Below are positions 1 to 8,488 of a stretch of DNA of 36,077 nucleotides, in pieces (the first letter of the stretch is position 1; the number at the start of each line of letters is the position of its first letter). This DNA comes from a virus, in the IMG/VR virus record IMGVR_UViG_3300021963_000354, positions 1 through 36,077 of that record. One strand, 5' to 3'. The notes beneath the pieces were generated by a model. It saw only the letters and a program-made list of their open reading frames with translations. It had not been told where the DNA came from and did not search any database. The position numbers and the translations under genes were made by a program.

Positions 1-845
1 CCACCTAATAATCCACCGAGGGCTGCACCGCCTAATGCGCCATAACCCGCACCGATTGATGGGAACGCTTGACCTAGTGCATAACCGCCTAGACCACCAG
101 CAAGACCGCCACCAAGGATTCCTGCACCACGATTTTGGTAGGTAGGTGCATTTGTGGTTTGTGTGCCATAACTTCCTAATGGAGTGCCATAGACCGATGA
201 CAAATAGCCTTGAAGTTGCTGATAGGGTAACTGTTGTCCAAACTGATAACGAGCCAATTGCTCTTGTAGAGGTTGTGCTGCGATTGCCTCTTGTTGCGCG
301 CCAACTTGGGCTAATGTCTGCGATGGTAGGAATTGTTGGCTGTAGAACTGAGGTGCTAAACCTGCTAACTGAGATTGGGCTAATTGAGCCTGTTGCTGTA
401 GTCCTCGTTCCTGTTGGTACTGTGTGCCTGCGATATTGGCTGTAATGTCCCCTAGAGACCGCCCATAAGCCTCTGTAGCAGTTCCCAAGGCTCTTTCCAT
501 ACTACCGCTACCCAAACGACCAGACTTGCTGTAAAGGCTCGAAATGCCTGGCAATACTGCTTGGCTAAACTGTTGTGTTAATGGGCGAGTCGCTGCCTCC
601 ATCATCGCTTGTTGATAAGGATTCGCATTTAAGAACCCACCGGCAGCAGTTTGTCCAACTTGACCTAAAGACGATGTATAAGCCTGTTGAGCCTGTTGTA
701 GAACTGGAGACTGTTGACGAGCCAATTGTTCTTGCTGTGCAATAGCCTCAGTCGTAGCAGCAGATGGGCTTACATAGGTCTGACCAGGAAAGAACTCAGG
801 TTGCTGTCCTGTCAAAAATAGACTCTGCGCCCTTTCTAGACCTTG
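1..845. repeat. Terminal direct repeat, left copy
   Basis: This block aligns without gaps to 35233-36077 at a constant offset of 35232. I counted 43 mismatches in 845 positions, about 95% identity. Most differences fall at third codon positions of the gene that occupies the repeat, so both copies look like working coding sequence. It may be an assembly or clone overlap between two strain variants, or a tandem gene copy. Confidence 0.93.
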
Positions 846-902
846 GGTAAGGTATGGGAGTAACGCTGGATCAATTGACGATGTGCTTGTGGTTGTTGCC
901 AT
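1..902 (-). CDS. Gln/Ala-rich virion structural protein, 3' end cut by window
   Basis: ATG at 902-900. The frame stays open to base 1, giving about 300 residues. The right-hand copy shows that only a few C-terminal residues (ending GFF) are missing, so the full protein would be about 304 residues. It begins MATTTSTSSIDPALLPYL and is rich in Gln, Ala and Leu with many QQ pairs. It ends in a Gly-rich tail with GGGLAGGLGGYALG and GALGGAALGG, a possible membrane-inserting segment. It lies in the late leftward operon, five bases after the tail protein at 907-1704. Around the join it is followed by an acetyltransferase and probable ejection proteins. An internal or ejected virion protein is my inference from composition and position; I recognise no catalytic motif. 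Confidence 0.8.
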   Translation of the reverse strand, partial: MATTTSTSSIDPALLPYLTQGLERAQSLFLTGQQPEFFPGQTYVSPSAATTEAIAQQEQLARQQSPVLQQAQQAYTSSLGQVGQTAAGGFLNANPYQQAMMEAATRPLTQQFSQAVLPGISSLYSKSGRLGSGSMERALGTATEAYGRSLGDITANIAGTQYQQERGLQQQAQLAQSQLAGLAPQFYSQQFLPSQTLAQVGAQQEAIAAQPLQEQLARYQFGQQLPYQQLQGYLSSVYGTPLGSYGTQTTNAPTYQNRGAGILGGGLAGGLGGYALGQAFPSIGAGYGALGGAALGGLLG

Positions 903-906
903 AGTT

Positions 907-1704
907 TTATCCTACGATGATGTATTTATAAGTCATGCCTGAAACTGTATTAGCTGGATGGCTAATAGTGGCACTTCCGTTGGTTACTGCTGATATATAA
1001 GGTCTTGTAAATAAATTGCTTGTGTATCCATTCGATGACAGATAACTAACTGTTGCTATAACACTAGGTGTTGTTGGTCTAGTTGGTGTGCTTTGTGTTG
1101 CAAAATGCTCTAGGCTTACACCGATGTCGCTTGGTCTCCATGCTAACTGCACATAATCATCTTTTTGCAATGCAATAAAGAAATTTAGTGCAGCAATTGC
1201 TCTTGATGCTGTTCCAGACGATTTTCTCTGTTTGATCCCAAACTCACTATTACTGTTTGCAACATCAGATCCATTCTTTCTGAACCAAATACTAACCTCT
1301 TGCACATCGTTAGTCGTGTTAATTAACTGTGCAGAAAACTGAATATTGTAGAGTCCTGCGTAATCTACTTTTAACTTTGTGCTGTCTACAAGGCTACCAC
1401 CTAACGCATAATCCGTTGTAGAGAACGACATAATATTTACTGCTGTTGTTGTTGTTGCTGCTTGGTCTGTATCGTCTTGTACCGCTAAATAAGGGTAATA
1501 CGCTGTAGCCGACACATCATCTGTTGCCATCAACAAGATGACAGAATCTACACCAATACGAGCATCTGTAATAGTAGTAGTAGAAGCACCACCTGTTGCT
1601 AGAGTTACCGACCCTGTATTGTTGGTCTTGCCATTCATAATGCCATTGACTACTTCGGCAACACCGCGCTGATCTGCTCCAAACGGAGGCAACACTCGAA
1701 ACAT
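907..1704 (-). CDS. Putative tail fibre or tail-tip structural protein
   Basis: 265 residues, start ATG, adjoining the upstream 555-residue tail protein (the start and stop share base 1704). The N-terminus has a short conserved-looking segment (FGADQRGVAEVVNGIMNGKTNNTG). A beta-rich, Ser/Thr/Asn-rich middle follows, containing a stretch that resembles C1q/TNF-like jelly rolls (GLYNIQFSAQL, then VSIWFRKNGSDV, then FIALQKDDYVQLAW). That arrangement is common in phage receptor-binding tips, so a trimeric tip domain at about residues 110-210 is plausible. The C-terminus (residues 225-265) is Asn/Ser/Thr-rich. Position at the end of the tail gene run supports a fibre or tip role. The exact family was not verified. 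Confidence 0.6.
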   Translation of the reverse strand: MFRVLPPFGADQRGVAEVVNGIMNGKTNNTGSVTLATGGASTTTITDARIGVDSVILLMATDDVSATAYYPYLAVQDDTDQAATTTTAVNIMSFSTTDYALGGSLVDSTKLKVDYAGLYNIQFSAQLINTTNDVQEVSIWFRKNGSDVANSNSEFGIKQRKSSGTASRAIAALNFFIALQKDDYVQLAWRPSDIGVSLEHFATQSTPTRPTTPSVIATVSYLSSNGYTSNLFTRPYISAVTNGSATISHPANTVSGMTYKYIIVG

Positions 1705-3371
1705 TATCTAGTTCCTAACGGGTTCATTTCTACATCAATCCCTACTGTATTAGTCCATTGACCTGTAGGAGTTAATTGTAGACGATGATACCTTCCAACA
1801 CCACGCAAAGATACTCTATTTTCGGCATCTGCTGCTGTCTGTGAACCAAATATGACTTGTTCGCTTAAAAGCCTACGAGAGAATAATGCAACGCTACCAG
1901 AGCCATTATCCACAATTGGTTTAGCTAGAGTGATAGCTGAGGTTACACCTGGCATCTCAATATCGCCTGTCTCAATGTAGGCTGTATTGTTTGCACCTGA
2001 GAATGTAATGATCTTGGTGTTTCTGACACCGGCAAACTGCATCTTTCCACCAAGCCAAATACGGCTATCAAACGAGGTAGGAATAGTGTCTAAATTACCG
2101 AATACATCTAATCCTTCTAAAGCTACAGAGGGTGTAGAAGATGATGCAATTCTGCTTGCATTAGTTGTACCGCTAGTCCACTTGTTTGTCTGATAATTGT
2201 AGATAAGTAGTTTATCTACAGTTGCAGAGGCTTGAGAAGCATAAGCCCAAATAACGAGCTTTCTTGCAGGATCTACTGCTGCCGACATAAGGTTTAATGC
2301 ACCTTCATCAACATCTGAAAAAAAGTATCGATTGACCTTTTCGTTCCCAATCGGAATAATCTGCTGTCCATCACACGCATAAAAACCATCGTCTGATAAA
2401 AAGAACGATGTGCCACCATACTGAATAATCGAGTTTGCCTCGTAGCACCCTTGGTTTCTGCTGATATTGTCAAACTGAAACACCAAAGGACTGCCAATAT
2501 ACGACATCCGATGGATAGAACGATCCATAAAGACTAGACCATACTCGCCACCTGTAAGACCGACTACAGAGCCACCATCAGGAATGTCTTGGAAGTCTGC
2601 CTGTGTAGTCGCAGAGTTAGCCCAAGAGGACTCATCTCCCAATGCTGACCATTGCACCCTGTTTGGATATACAGTAGAACTGTTTATGTAACCAGAAACA
2701 ACAAAGTCTCTAACTACAGTTACATATCGTGCTTGTGGTGCATCGGAGGCTAGGTCTTGGAATGTAGAACTTGTGTTTACATTGTATCCCTGTAACCTGT
2801 TACCGCCATTCGCTGCGACCAACACATTACCAAATTGAGTAAATCTCCAACGCTGATTGGTAGGAGTTGTGTATAAAAATGTTACTGTGCCTGTATCAGC
2901 CGTTGTTGTAATGTCTGTGCCAGTTTGAGCATAACTAAATGTTGTAGAAGTAACTACTGTAATAGTAAATGTGCCATTGACACCAGTAGTAGATGTTGCA
3001 GCTACTGTTACCGAATCGCCCACAGAATATCCATGAGCAACAGATGTGGTAATAGTAACGACATTGGTTGTTCTGACAACATTGGTAATTGTTCTGCTTG
3101 CCTTGACTACAGAATCCAAAGATAGGTCTGTAGTGTCTAACTTAAATAGTTTTGTAGCACCGCCAGCAAACACAAGTGTTACTCCTGCTGATGTTCTAGC
3201 AGCAACTACATTGTTTAGGTTCTCGGATGTTGCACCAGAATAGTCCTCGGCTGCGTTAATAGCACCATATCCCAAAGCCTTAGAAAAGACATTTTCTGCC
3301 CTTTGTAATCCATTGGCTAGACCTGGCTGATCTGGAGTCCACTCCCCGAAAGTTATTCTACTTATTGCCAT
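1704..3371 (-). CDS. Tail hub/stabilisation-type protein (P22 gp10-like)
   Basis: 555 residues, start ATG. The N-terminus MAISRITFGEWTPDQPGLAN and the following text (ENVFSKALGYGAINAAEDYSG) match the pattern of large podovirus tail proteins often called stabilisation or hub proteins. The motif region around FGNVLVAANGGNRLQGYN and VVSGYINSS, then RVQWSALGDESSWA, is typical of beta-propeller-like tail hubs. A Thr/Val-rich insertion at about residues 95-165 resembles an Ig-like or ubiquitin-activating-type fold insert seen in phage tails. In P22 this class closes the portal after packaging. It overlaps the preceding repeat protein by 10 bases, consistent with translational coupling. Function is assigned from sequence pattern and position. 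Confidence 0.7.
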   Translation of the reverse strand: MAISRITFGEWTPDQPGLANGLQRAENVFSKALGYGAINAAEDYSGATSENLNNVVAARTSAGVTLVFAGGATKLFKLDTTDLSLDSVVKASRTITNVVRTTNVVTITTSVAHGYSVGDSVTVAATSTTGVNGTFTITVVTSTTFSYAQTGTDITTTADTGTVTFLYTTPTNQRWRFTQFGNVLVAANGGNRLQGYNVNTSSTFQDLASDAPQARYVTVVRDFVVSGYINSSTVYPNRVQWSALGDESSWANSATTQADFQDIPDGGSVVGLTGGEYGLVFMDRSIHRMSYIGSPLVFQFDNISRNQGCYEANSIIQYGGTSFFLSDDGFYACDGQQIIPIGNEKVNRYFFSDVDEGALNLMSAAVDPARKLVIWAYASQASATVDKLLIYNYQTNKWTSGTTNASRIASSSTPSVALEGLDVFGNLDTIPTSFDSRIWLGGKMQFAGVRNTKIITFSGANNTAYIETGDIEMPGVTSAITLAKPIVDNGSGSVALFSRRLLSEQVIFGSQTAADAENRVSLRGVGRYHRLQLTPTGQWTNTVGIDVEMNPLGTR

Positions 3372-4246
3372 TGTGAGTTTCCGCTAGATATATTTGACCA
3401 AGTTGTTACTGTTGGTGTTGTTCCTGTCCAAGTCTCTGAGCCTGACGATGCAACAGTCCATACTGTCGCACTAGGTGATACACCTGTCCAAGCCTCTGTT
3501 CCTGCTGTCTCGTCTGTCCAGTTATCGCCTAAGACTCTGCCAAAGCAATTAACTAGGGTTATTCCGTTGACTGTTGCTACTGCGCTATAAATGGCTACTG
3601 GGCTTGCTGTTACTGTTGCAAAGCACTCTATTGAACCTGTACCTTCGTATTCAACACCGCCAACAGCACTAATTGTAGCTGTTGCTGTAATACTGCCTGT
3701 GCCTAGTCTTTCTCTGATTCCTTCTGCAACTGCTGTGCCTGTGGCTGAAATAGAGCCAGAGCCTGTTCTAGTCCTAATAGCGACTGCCGATACTGTACCT
3801 GTTGCGCTGACAGCACCTGATCCACTAAATATTCCAAATCCATTAGCGAGGATCGTTGCCACACAGCTAACAGATCCAGAGCTTGTTCTAATTCTGATTG
3901 ATTCTGCACTTACTGTTCCTTGTGCTACGACTGAGCCTGATCCACTACGGATTGCAAAACCATTAGCAGTTACTGTGCCATCGGCTGTAATAGAGCCTGA
4001 TGAAGTTCTTGTTCTTATTGCGCTAGATACGACTGTGCCATTAGCAGTTACTGATCCTGCACCTTGTCTTGTCCTAATACCATTGGCTGATGCACTAGCG
4101 TTAGCTGTTACCGAACCATCACCATACAGAATACAAGTGTTAGGTGAGTTCCATATTGGATCATCAAACGAAACAAGTATTTGCTCTAGCGTTCCAAACT
4201 GATCGATACTATCAATCGAGAACGCGCCACAGTAATCCGCAGGCAT
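3362..4246 (-). CDS. Structural protein with nine 20-residue repeats
   Basis: 294 residues. After about 44 residues it consists of nine tandem units of exactly 20 residues (about residues 45-224). The consensus is roughly S-[IV]-T-A-x-G-T-V-x-A-x-x-I-R-T-R-x-G-S-G. Alternating small and beta-branched residues with a Gly-Ser-Gly turn in each unit suggest a regular beta solenoid or beta-sandwich rod. A second short Trp-containing repeat (E-x-W-T-G) fills the C-terminal 60 residues. It lies between the small tail protein (4248) and the 555-residue tail protein, overlapping the latter, so a tail or decoration rod is likely. I do not recognise a named family. DNA of the repeats is diverged, so this is an old expansion under selection. 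Confidence 0.7.
   Translation of the reverse strand: MPADYCGAFSIDSIDQFGTLEQILVSFDDPIWNSPNTCILYGDGSVTANASASANGIRTRQGAGSVTANGTVVSSAIRTRTSSGSITADGTVTANGFAIRSGSGSVVAQGTVSAESIRIRTSSGSVSCVATILANGFGIFSGSGAVSATGTVSAVAIRTRTGSGSISATGTAVAEGIRERLGTGSITATATISAVGGVEYEGTGSIECFATVTASPVAIYSAVATVNGITLVNCFGRVLGDNWTDETAGTEAWTGVSPSATVWTVASSGSETWTGTTPTVTTWSNISSGNSQWQ
3575..4114. repeat. Nine diverged 60-bp coding repeats
   Basis: These are the nucleotide counterpart of the nine 20-residue protein units in the leftward gene. The 60-base period is exact, while base identity between units is moderate, mostly conserved at Gly, Ser, Ala and Thr codons. They also keep a long antisense frame open, which is a composition artefact. 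Confidence 0.8.
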
Positions 4247-4247
4247 A

Positions 4248-4634
4248 TTAAGCCAATGTTACTGTCAGACTTCCTGATGCAATCTTAAACAAATCGCCTG
4301 TTTCTATGGTCTTGGATGCATCTAGGGCTGTGTGATACAAAAGGTTGCCAGTAGTAAGTGCATCTAGGATTCCAATGTGGCTGACTGTTCCCCATGTAGA
4401 AGTACATTGTGGGAATGTAATGTCAGCAGTAGTGGTAGATACTCCGTTACTAGGCGCACCAAAGGTAGCTGATTGACGAGCATACGATCCACCACTTACC
4501 TCTGTGCCTGAACCAGCATCTGTTGGGTCTGCTGTATAGAGACCAACATAGACTGTTGTAGGAGAGGTAAAGGTTGTTGCTCGTAGAGTTGCATTAATAA
4601 GTGCGTTCTCTAGGTAGTTTGACATTTCAGCCAT
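4248..4634 (-). CDS. Small tail/fibre-associated protein
   Basis: 128 residues. The N-terminus MAEMSNYLENALINATLR followed by TTVYVGLYTADPTDAGSGTE is the pattern of a widespread phage protein often labelled tail fibre or virion structural protein. The later segment (HIGILDALTTGNLLYHTALD) and the closing beta-rich residues fit that family. It follows the adaptor-like gene by nine bases and precedes the repeat protein by one, so it belongs to the tail module. Role in the virion is inferred from family pattern and position only. Confidence 0.65.
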   Translation of the reverse strand: MAEMSNYLENALINATLRATTFTSPTTVYVGLYTADPTDAGSGTEVSGGSYARQSATFGAPSNGVSTTTADITFPQCTSTWGTVSHIGILDALTTGNLLYHTALDASKTIETGDLFKIASGSLTVTLA

Positions 4635-4643
4635 GTTATTTCC

Positions 4644-5264
4644 TTATCGTGAAGTTACGCGCATTTGTAATGGGACACCCGAATACTCGCTATTTTGGTC
4701 TGCATCGGATATGTTTTTGATTGCTCTGTCGTACAGGGTTGCCCATGTCTGACTTCTTGCATCGTTAATTAAGTATGGCTCTGCCTCTAAAAGACTTGCA
4801 TAGAGGAGAGCATCTGGATAATTAGCAAGAAATACATTGCTTGCATTACCAGTAGACAATACAGTAGGTTTAGCATAGTAGAGGATCTCCAATGTATATG
4901 CTGTATCTGGCTTTGGTGCTAACTCAAACTCAGTTGCCAGGATTGTGTAATAAATTGGTTTGCCACTCTCGTCTGCTGGAGCATCTCTAGTAAATGTACT
5001 AGGAGACATATAGGTAACTGGGTATCTTGGGTTGCCTTGGATATGCAAATCACGAATCTCTAAGAAGTCTGTAGGTAATGCTACTTTGCCATCACCGCTT
5101 ACTGTTAATGCAGTAGCTGACTGTAACATCTGCCGAGTGCGTAGGTCTCTAGCCATGCGTAGCTCTGCAAAGCTAATAAAGTCGGGGATAACCGATGTTA
5201 AGTCTGATCGACCTAAGTAGTTAGCCACCGATGCTTTCAGATCGGTAAAGTTTGTGTAAGCCAT
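4644..5264 (-). CDS. Head-tail adaptor-like protein
   Basis: 206 residues, start ATG, next to the glycosyltransferase gene. The N-terminal sequence NFTDLKASVANYLGRSDL, then IPDFISFAELRMARDLRTR, is characteristic of the adaptor/connector proteins of podoviruses such as SU10 (functional counterpart of P22 gp4). Those proteins form a dodecameric ring below the portal. A beta-rich middle (LPTDFLEIRDLHIQG) and a helical C-terminus (ALLYASLLEAEPYLIND) follow, as in that family. Position downstream of capsid and portal genes agrees. Family assignment is from memory of the pattern, not a search. Confidence 0.7.
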   Translation of the reverse strand: MAYTNFTDLKASVANYLGRSDLTSVIPDFISFAELRMARDLRTRQMLQSATALTVSGDGKVALPTDFLEIRDLHIQGNPRYPVTYMSPSTFTRDAPADESGKPIYYTILATEFELAPKPDTAYTLEILYYAKPTVLSTGNASNVFLANYPDALLYASLLEAEPYLINDARSQTWATLYDRAIKNISDADQNSEYSGVPLQMRVTSR

Positions 5265-5270
5265 AATTTC

Positions 5271-5906
5271 CTAATCTTTTGGTAGTTCGATGTTATGCCA
5301 TCCATAGACATACTGCCCAATATGCTTAATTCCTTTGGATAGATCGTGATCTACCCAAGTGTCGATTCTTGCATCCTTTGCTTTGATGCAAAAGTAAATG
5401 TCCTCTCCTAACAATTTATTGTTCTTTAACTGCTCAAAGTAAAAGTAGGGCTTTTCTAGCTTGTCAAATACGCTTGCTTTTATAAGCATTATCCCACAGC
5501 CAATACCATCTACTACTTCTATTCCTTCTTTTGCATTTGAGTAAACAGGCAAAAAGATGACTGAACCATCTTCGTTAATCTGTATGTTTCTAGCAGTCGG
5601 TGATACTGGTTCTGCTCTGGTTGTCGCATTTACTCCAATGATCTCTTTATCGTGAGATAGCAATATCTTTAATGTGTCTTTTGGAAACCTCATGTCTGCA
5701 TCGATAAACAGCATATAGTCTGCTTTTATATCTAATGCACTTTGCACTAGGCTATTTCTCTGATCGAATATCAGAGTGCCCTGTGCGGTAAATAAATCTA
5801 TATCGTAATCAGTTGTCTTTACTGTGTAGGTAAGCATTGCCATCATATCGAAAGCAGTAGATACCTCCATCTGACCTCTTGCTGGTATCAATACAGCGAT
5901 TCTCAT
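5271..5906 (-). CDS. Family 2-like glycosyltransferase in the capsid module
   Basis: 211 residues, GT-A-type nucleotide-sugar binding fold. The N-terminal strand MRIAVLIPARGQ and a DxD-type motif DAD at residues 69-71 (in MLFIDADMRFPKDTL) would bind the metal-nucleotide sugar. A conserved segment ILLSHDKEIIGVNATTR follows. It overlaps the 114-residue gene upstream by four bases (ATGA type) and lies between capsid and adaptor genes, so it is expressed late. Possible targets are virion proteins, host surface glycans or modified DNA bases; the capsid-tail position favours virion decoration, which is inference. Donor and acceptor cannot be read from the sequence. Confidence 0.8.
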   Translation of the reverse strand: MRIAVLIPARGQMEVSTAFDMMAMLTYTVKTTDYDIDLFTAQGTLIFDQRNSLVQSALDIKADYMLFIDADMRFPKDTLKILLSHDKEIIGVNATTRAEPVSPTARNIQINEDGSVIFLPVYSNAKEGIEVVDGIGCGIMLIKASVFDKLEKPYFYFEQLKNNKLLGEDIYFCIKAKDARIDTWVDHDLSKGIKHIGQYVYGWHNIELPKD

Positions 5907-6247
5907 ACCTGACCTCCTCTGGTTCTAAATACCTTGTTTTCAGGGTTATTTAGCCACTTCTTGAGGGCATTTTGGTCGGTAATGTGATAACCACGCATGA
6001 TTCCCATCTCGTTTAGAGTCTCAATAATCTCTAATGGTAATGATGCTATTTTATTCTTTGCATCGAATGGAGAGTCTCCCCATCCTGTCTTTTCGCTACG
6101 CTGATTAAATTGTTCCTTGGTATGGTCAATAAAATCTGTTAAGTCTGTTTCTGTCTTAATGATAAGACCGCCTTCGCCATCTGCGTAGGCTGTTTTTACC
6201 ACTCCGTTTACTACACCTAAGTTACCTCGTTTACCGAGTTCTGACAT
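5903..6247 (-). CDS. Conserved hypothetical protein downstream of capsid gene
   Basis: 114 residues. Starts MSELGKRGNLGVVNGVVK and has a compact C-terminal half (EIIETLNEMGIMRGYHIT, then ALKKWLNNPENKVF). No catalytic motif or membrane segment is visible. It is the first gene after the capsid protein, separated by a 63-base gap holding a GC-rich hairpin, and overlaps the glycosyltransferase by four bases. Proteins in this place are often head-completion or decoration factors, but I do not recognise the family. Confidence 0.7.
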   Translation of the reverse strand: MSELGKRGNLGVVNGVVKTAYADGEGGLIIKTETDLTDFIDHTKEQFNQRSEKTGWGDSPFDAKNKIASLPLEIIETLNEMGIMRGYHITDQNALKKWLNNPENKVFRTRGGQV

Positions 6248-6261
6248 AAAGACTCCTAGAA

Positions 6262-6286
6262 AGGGGGCAGGTTTTGCCCACCCCCT
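6262..6286 (-). terminator. Hairpin after the capsid gene, possible attenuator
   Basis: A 6-bp GC-rich arm (AGGGGG with CCCCCT) closes a small internal loop and an inner GG/CC pair. It lies 25 bases past the capsid stop. Only three U residues follow on the leftward transcript, so it may slow rather than end transcription, or may protect the capsid message 3' end. Confidence 0.45.
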
Positions 6287-6310
6287 ATTCTACAACTTAT
6301 CTGTTATTTA

Positions 6311-7255
6311 TCAAGATAAGTCGAATACACCGCCATGAGCAGCTTCGTTGCGAACTTCCAATGTCAACTCAGCCAAGATTTGTTTCTTGTCAGCATCGCC
6401 AACTTTAGCGATGTCGTTGGTTTGGAATGGGCGCAAGTAAGCCAATGCTGCATACTCAGGATCAAGGATCAGAGCATCACGAGTACGCATAAAGCGATTA
6501 GGAACGATCTGCAATACACCAAAGTCGGACTGATACAAATCAGCACCGGCTAGGATTGTTGCTTGACCATTCGTAGGCACTTGATAACGCTGTGCTGCCA
6601 AACCTGTGAAGCCTGATACAACTTGCTTCTGTGTGGGGCTTACAAAGAGTGCTGAAGGTGTGCCACCGCTTGCAAATACTTCTGCGATAACAGTCTTGAG
6701 CAATGTCTCTGTGAAAGAACGGGTTGTTCCATCTGTACGAGTAGAAACACCAATGGTTGTTGGGTCTACACCAGTTACTGATGTGCCGTTAACAGAAGTA
6801 TTGGTCTTGATGTAAGACAAGAGTGAACCCATCTTACGAGCATTACCTGTAGAGGCTGCTGTCTGACCTTGATTAGCTGTGATGATTGTCTCAATATCAC
6901 GCTTGATCTCAGACGAGGCTTTAGCCAATTGGTATGCCATCTCAGACTTACGACCAGCGAGGTCAGAAGCCAAGAGAGTACCAGAAACCATAACTGTCTT
7001 ACCAACGATCTGGGTGTAGTTACCAAGACGAGTTGTTGGGGTGATGCTTGCCTCAGTAGCCGATGCACCTTCTACTAATGCGTTAGCGGTAGTAGCTGCT
7101 GCAAGGCTGTCTGTTTGCCACTCATGGTAAACCGAGGTAGCCTTGGTTTTGCCAATGGATGACATGATTGGGGTGTCGGTAGGGCTGATGTCATAGATAA
7201 CATCGGTTAAGTCCTCACGCGCACCGATTGCTGTGTGGCGATCATATGCTGCCAT
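6311..7255 (-). CDS. Major capsid protein, SU10/DUF5309 type
   Basis: 314 residues. The N-terminus MAAYDRHTAIGAREDLTDVI and the next segment ISPTDTPIMSSIGKTKATS with YHEWQTDSLAA are hallmarks of the DUF5309/SU10-like HK97-fold capsid family. The C-terminal part (ALILDPEYAALAYLRPFQ, then LAELTLEVRNEAAHGGVFDL) also fits. Length is close to the usual 300-350. It follows the scaffold gene directly, and a hairpin lies after its stop. It would assemble the icosahedral head around the scaffold. Confident by pattern and position. Confidence 0.88.
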   Translation of the reverse strand: MAAYDRHTAIGAREDLTDVIYDISPTDTPIMSSIGKTKATSVYHEWQTDSLAAATTANALVEGASATEASITPTTRLGNYTQIVGKTVMVSGTLLASDLAGRKSEMAYQLAKASSEIKRDIETIITANQGQTAASTGNARKMGSLLSYIKTNTSVNGTSVTGVDPTTIGVSTRTDGTTRSFTETLLKTVIAEVFASGGTPSALFVSPTQKQVVSGFTGLAAQRYQVPTNGQATILAGADLYQSDFGVLQIVPNRFMRTRDALILDPEYAALAYLRPFQTNDIAKVGDADKKQILAELTLEVRNEAAHGGVFDLS

Positions 7256-7267
7256 AATAAATTTCCT

Positions 7268-8239
7268 TTATAAAAATCGTTCAAATAAACGAACCGCATC
7301 TTTTTTATTGCCAGATTGGCGTAATACGGCTCTCTCTTTTTTAAATGTTTCATTATCAGAACTCTGCGGATTAGAAGTTCCTGGTCGAATAGTCTTTGGA
7401 GCAGTAGCTACTTTCTTAGAAGTAACTCCCTTGTTTGCCATCAACTTATCGTACTGTGCTGCTTTATAGAGGGCTAGTACAGCGCGACTATCGTAAACCT
7501 GAGACAACTCTTGATCGGAAAATCCTTGAGCTTTAGCATAATTGCGTATGTCTCTACGGATTACTTCGGCTTTCACATCATCCTTAAACTCTGGGATAGC
7601 CTCTACAAGTTTCTGTTGCTCTGCTTGGATATGCTTTTGCAACTGTGCTTGAGTGTAGGACTGCTGTTCTTGTTGAACTCGCTGTCTTTCAATTTGCACC
7701 GCTTGCAACTGCTTCTCTCGTTCCATCTTCTCTGCCATTGCAACTGCGTAAGCAATAGGATCTTCTGCCTTCAATGAGGACAGATCTTCTCCTTGGTTTT
7801 GCTGATGTAACAGTTGCTCGATGACTTGGAGTCGTTGGGCATAGGTTTCTCTGGTCTTTGCTGCTTCTGCAATCTTTACTCGATCAGCTTCTACAGCCTT
7901 TCGTTGTTCCGCTAAAGATTGAGTTTTCTTCTGATAATCGGCAGTCCTACTGTAGCCATTTAGAAGTTCATCAAGGCTAACTTCCACTTCTTCACCAGAG
8001 ACTTTAACTCGGTAGCGCGGTTGTTCCTCTACAACTTCTTCTTGGCTCTCAGCTTCTTCTGCACTTACATCTTGCTCCTCGAACTGTGATGCATCAGAAT
8101 ATTCTTCTGATTGCTCTGCACTAGGTTCTGGTTGGGCTTTCGCCTCCTCCGCTTGTGGTTCAAGAAAAGACATAAATGCATTAGCTGCACCTGATACAGA
8201 ATTGTCTACACTCCCTTGTGGGTTGGTGTTTTCACTCAT
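7268..8239 (-). CDS. Capsid assembly scaffold-like protein
   Basis: 323 residues. The first 110 are highly acidic (many Glu, Ser and Gln), followed by a long Gln/Glu/Lys-rich predicted coiled coil at about residues 115-230 (many QQ and EQQ). The C-terminus is basic (KKERAVLRQSGNKKDAVRLFERF), the classic capsid-binding end of scaffolding proteins. Placement immediately before the major capsid gene supports this. It should act inside the procapsid and leave before or during packaging. No protease gene is seen nearby, so it is probably released whole. Confidence 0.8.
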   Translation of the reverse strand: MSENTNPQGSVDNSVSGAANAFMSFLEPQAEEAKAQPEPSAEQSEEYSDASQFEEQDVSAEEAESQEEVVEEQPRYRVKVSGEEVEVSLDELLNGYSRTADYQKKTQSLAEQRKAVEADRVKIAEAAKTRETYAQRLQVIEQLLHQQNQGEDLSSLKAEDPIAYAVAMAEKMEREKQLQAVQIERQRVQQEQQSYTQAQLQKHIQAEQQKLVEAIPEFKDDVKAEVIRRDIRNYAKAQGFSDQELSQVYDSRAVLALYKAAQYDKLMANKGVTSKKVATAPKTIRPGTSNPQSSDNETFKKERAVLRQSGNKKDAVRLFERFL

Positions 8240-8257
8240 TTTCGACCTCTATGGTTG

Positions 8258-8488
8258 TTAAAAAACCTTTACACGCTTCTTTTCAATTTCGCCATTGTGT
8301 GCGATTGATTGAATAGATGCTTCAAATTCCTCTAGTGCCTTTAGTTTTACTAAGGCTTTCTCTCTACCTTCTACATCATGCTCGGCAGAACTAAAGATAT
8401 ACGACTTGAATGAGTCTTTCTGAGCCTGTAATAGCTCTTGGAAAAACTCATCACCTAATAATGTTTTAGCTCTATCTACTTTGTTCAT
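8258..8488 (-). CDS. Small conserved protein between portal and scaffold
   Basis: 76 residues, mostly helical with alternating charge (KVDRAKTLLGDEFFQELLQ, then KALVKLKALEEFEASIQ). Its start overlaps the portal stop by four bases (ATGA), so translation is probably coupled. No signal, membrane segment or enzymatic motif. Position between portal and scaffold suggests a head-assembly role, but I do not recognise a named family. Confidence 0.75.
   Translation of the reverse strand: MNKVDRAKTLLGDEFFQELLQAQKDSFKSYIFSSAEHDVEGREKALVKLKALEEFEASIQSIAHNGEIEKKRVKVF

Noticed and set aside
146-445. 99-residue antisense frame present in both terminal copies
   Set aside because: It is open in both copies only because the true gene is conserved; no ribosome site and differences do not look synonymous in this frame.
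3591-4202. 203-residue frame opposite the 20-residue repeats
   Set aside because: Repetitive sequence keeps the antisense frame open; composition is Pro/Val-rich and mirrors the real gene.
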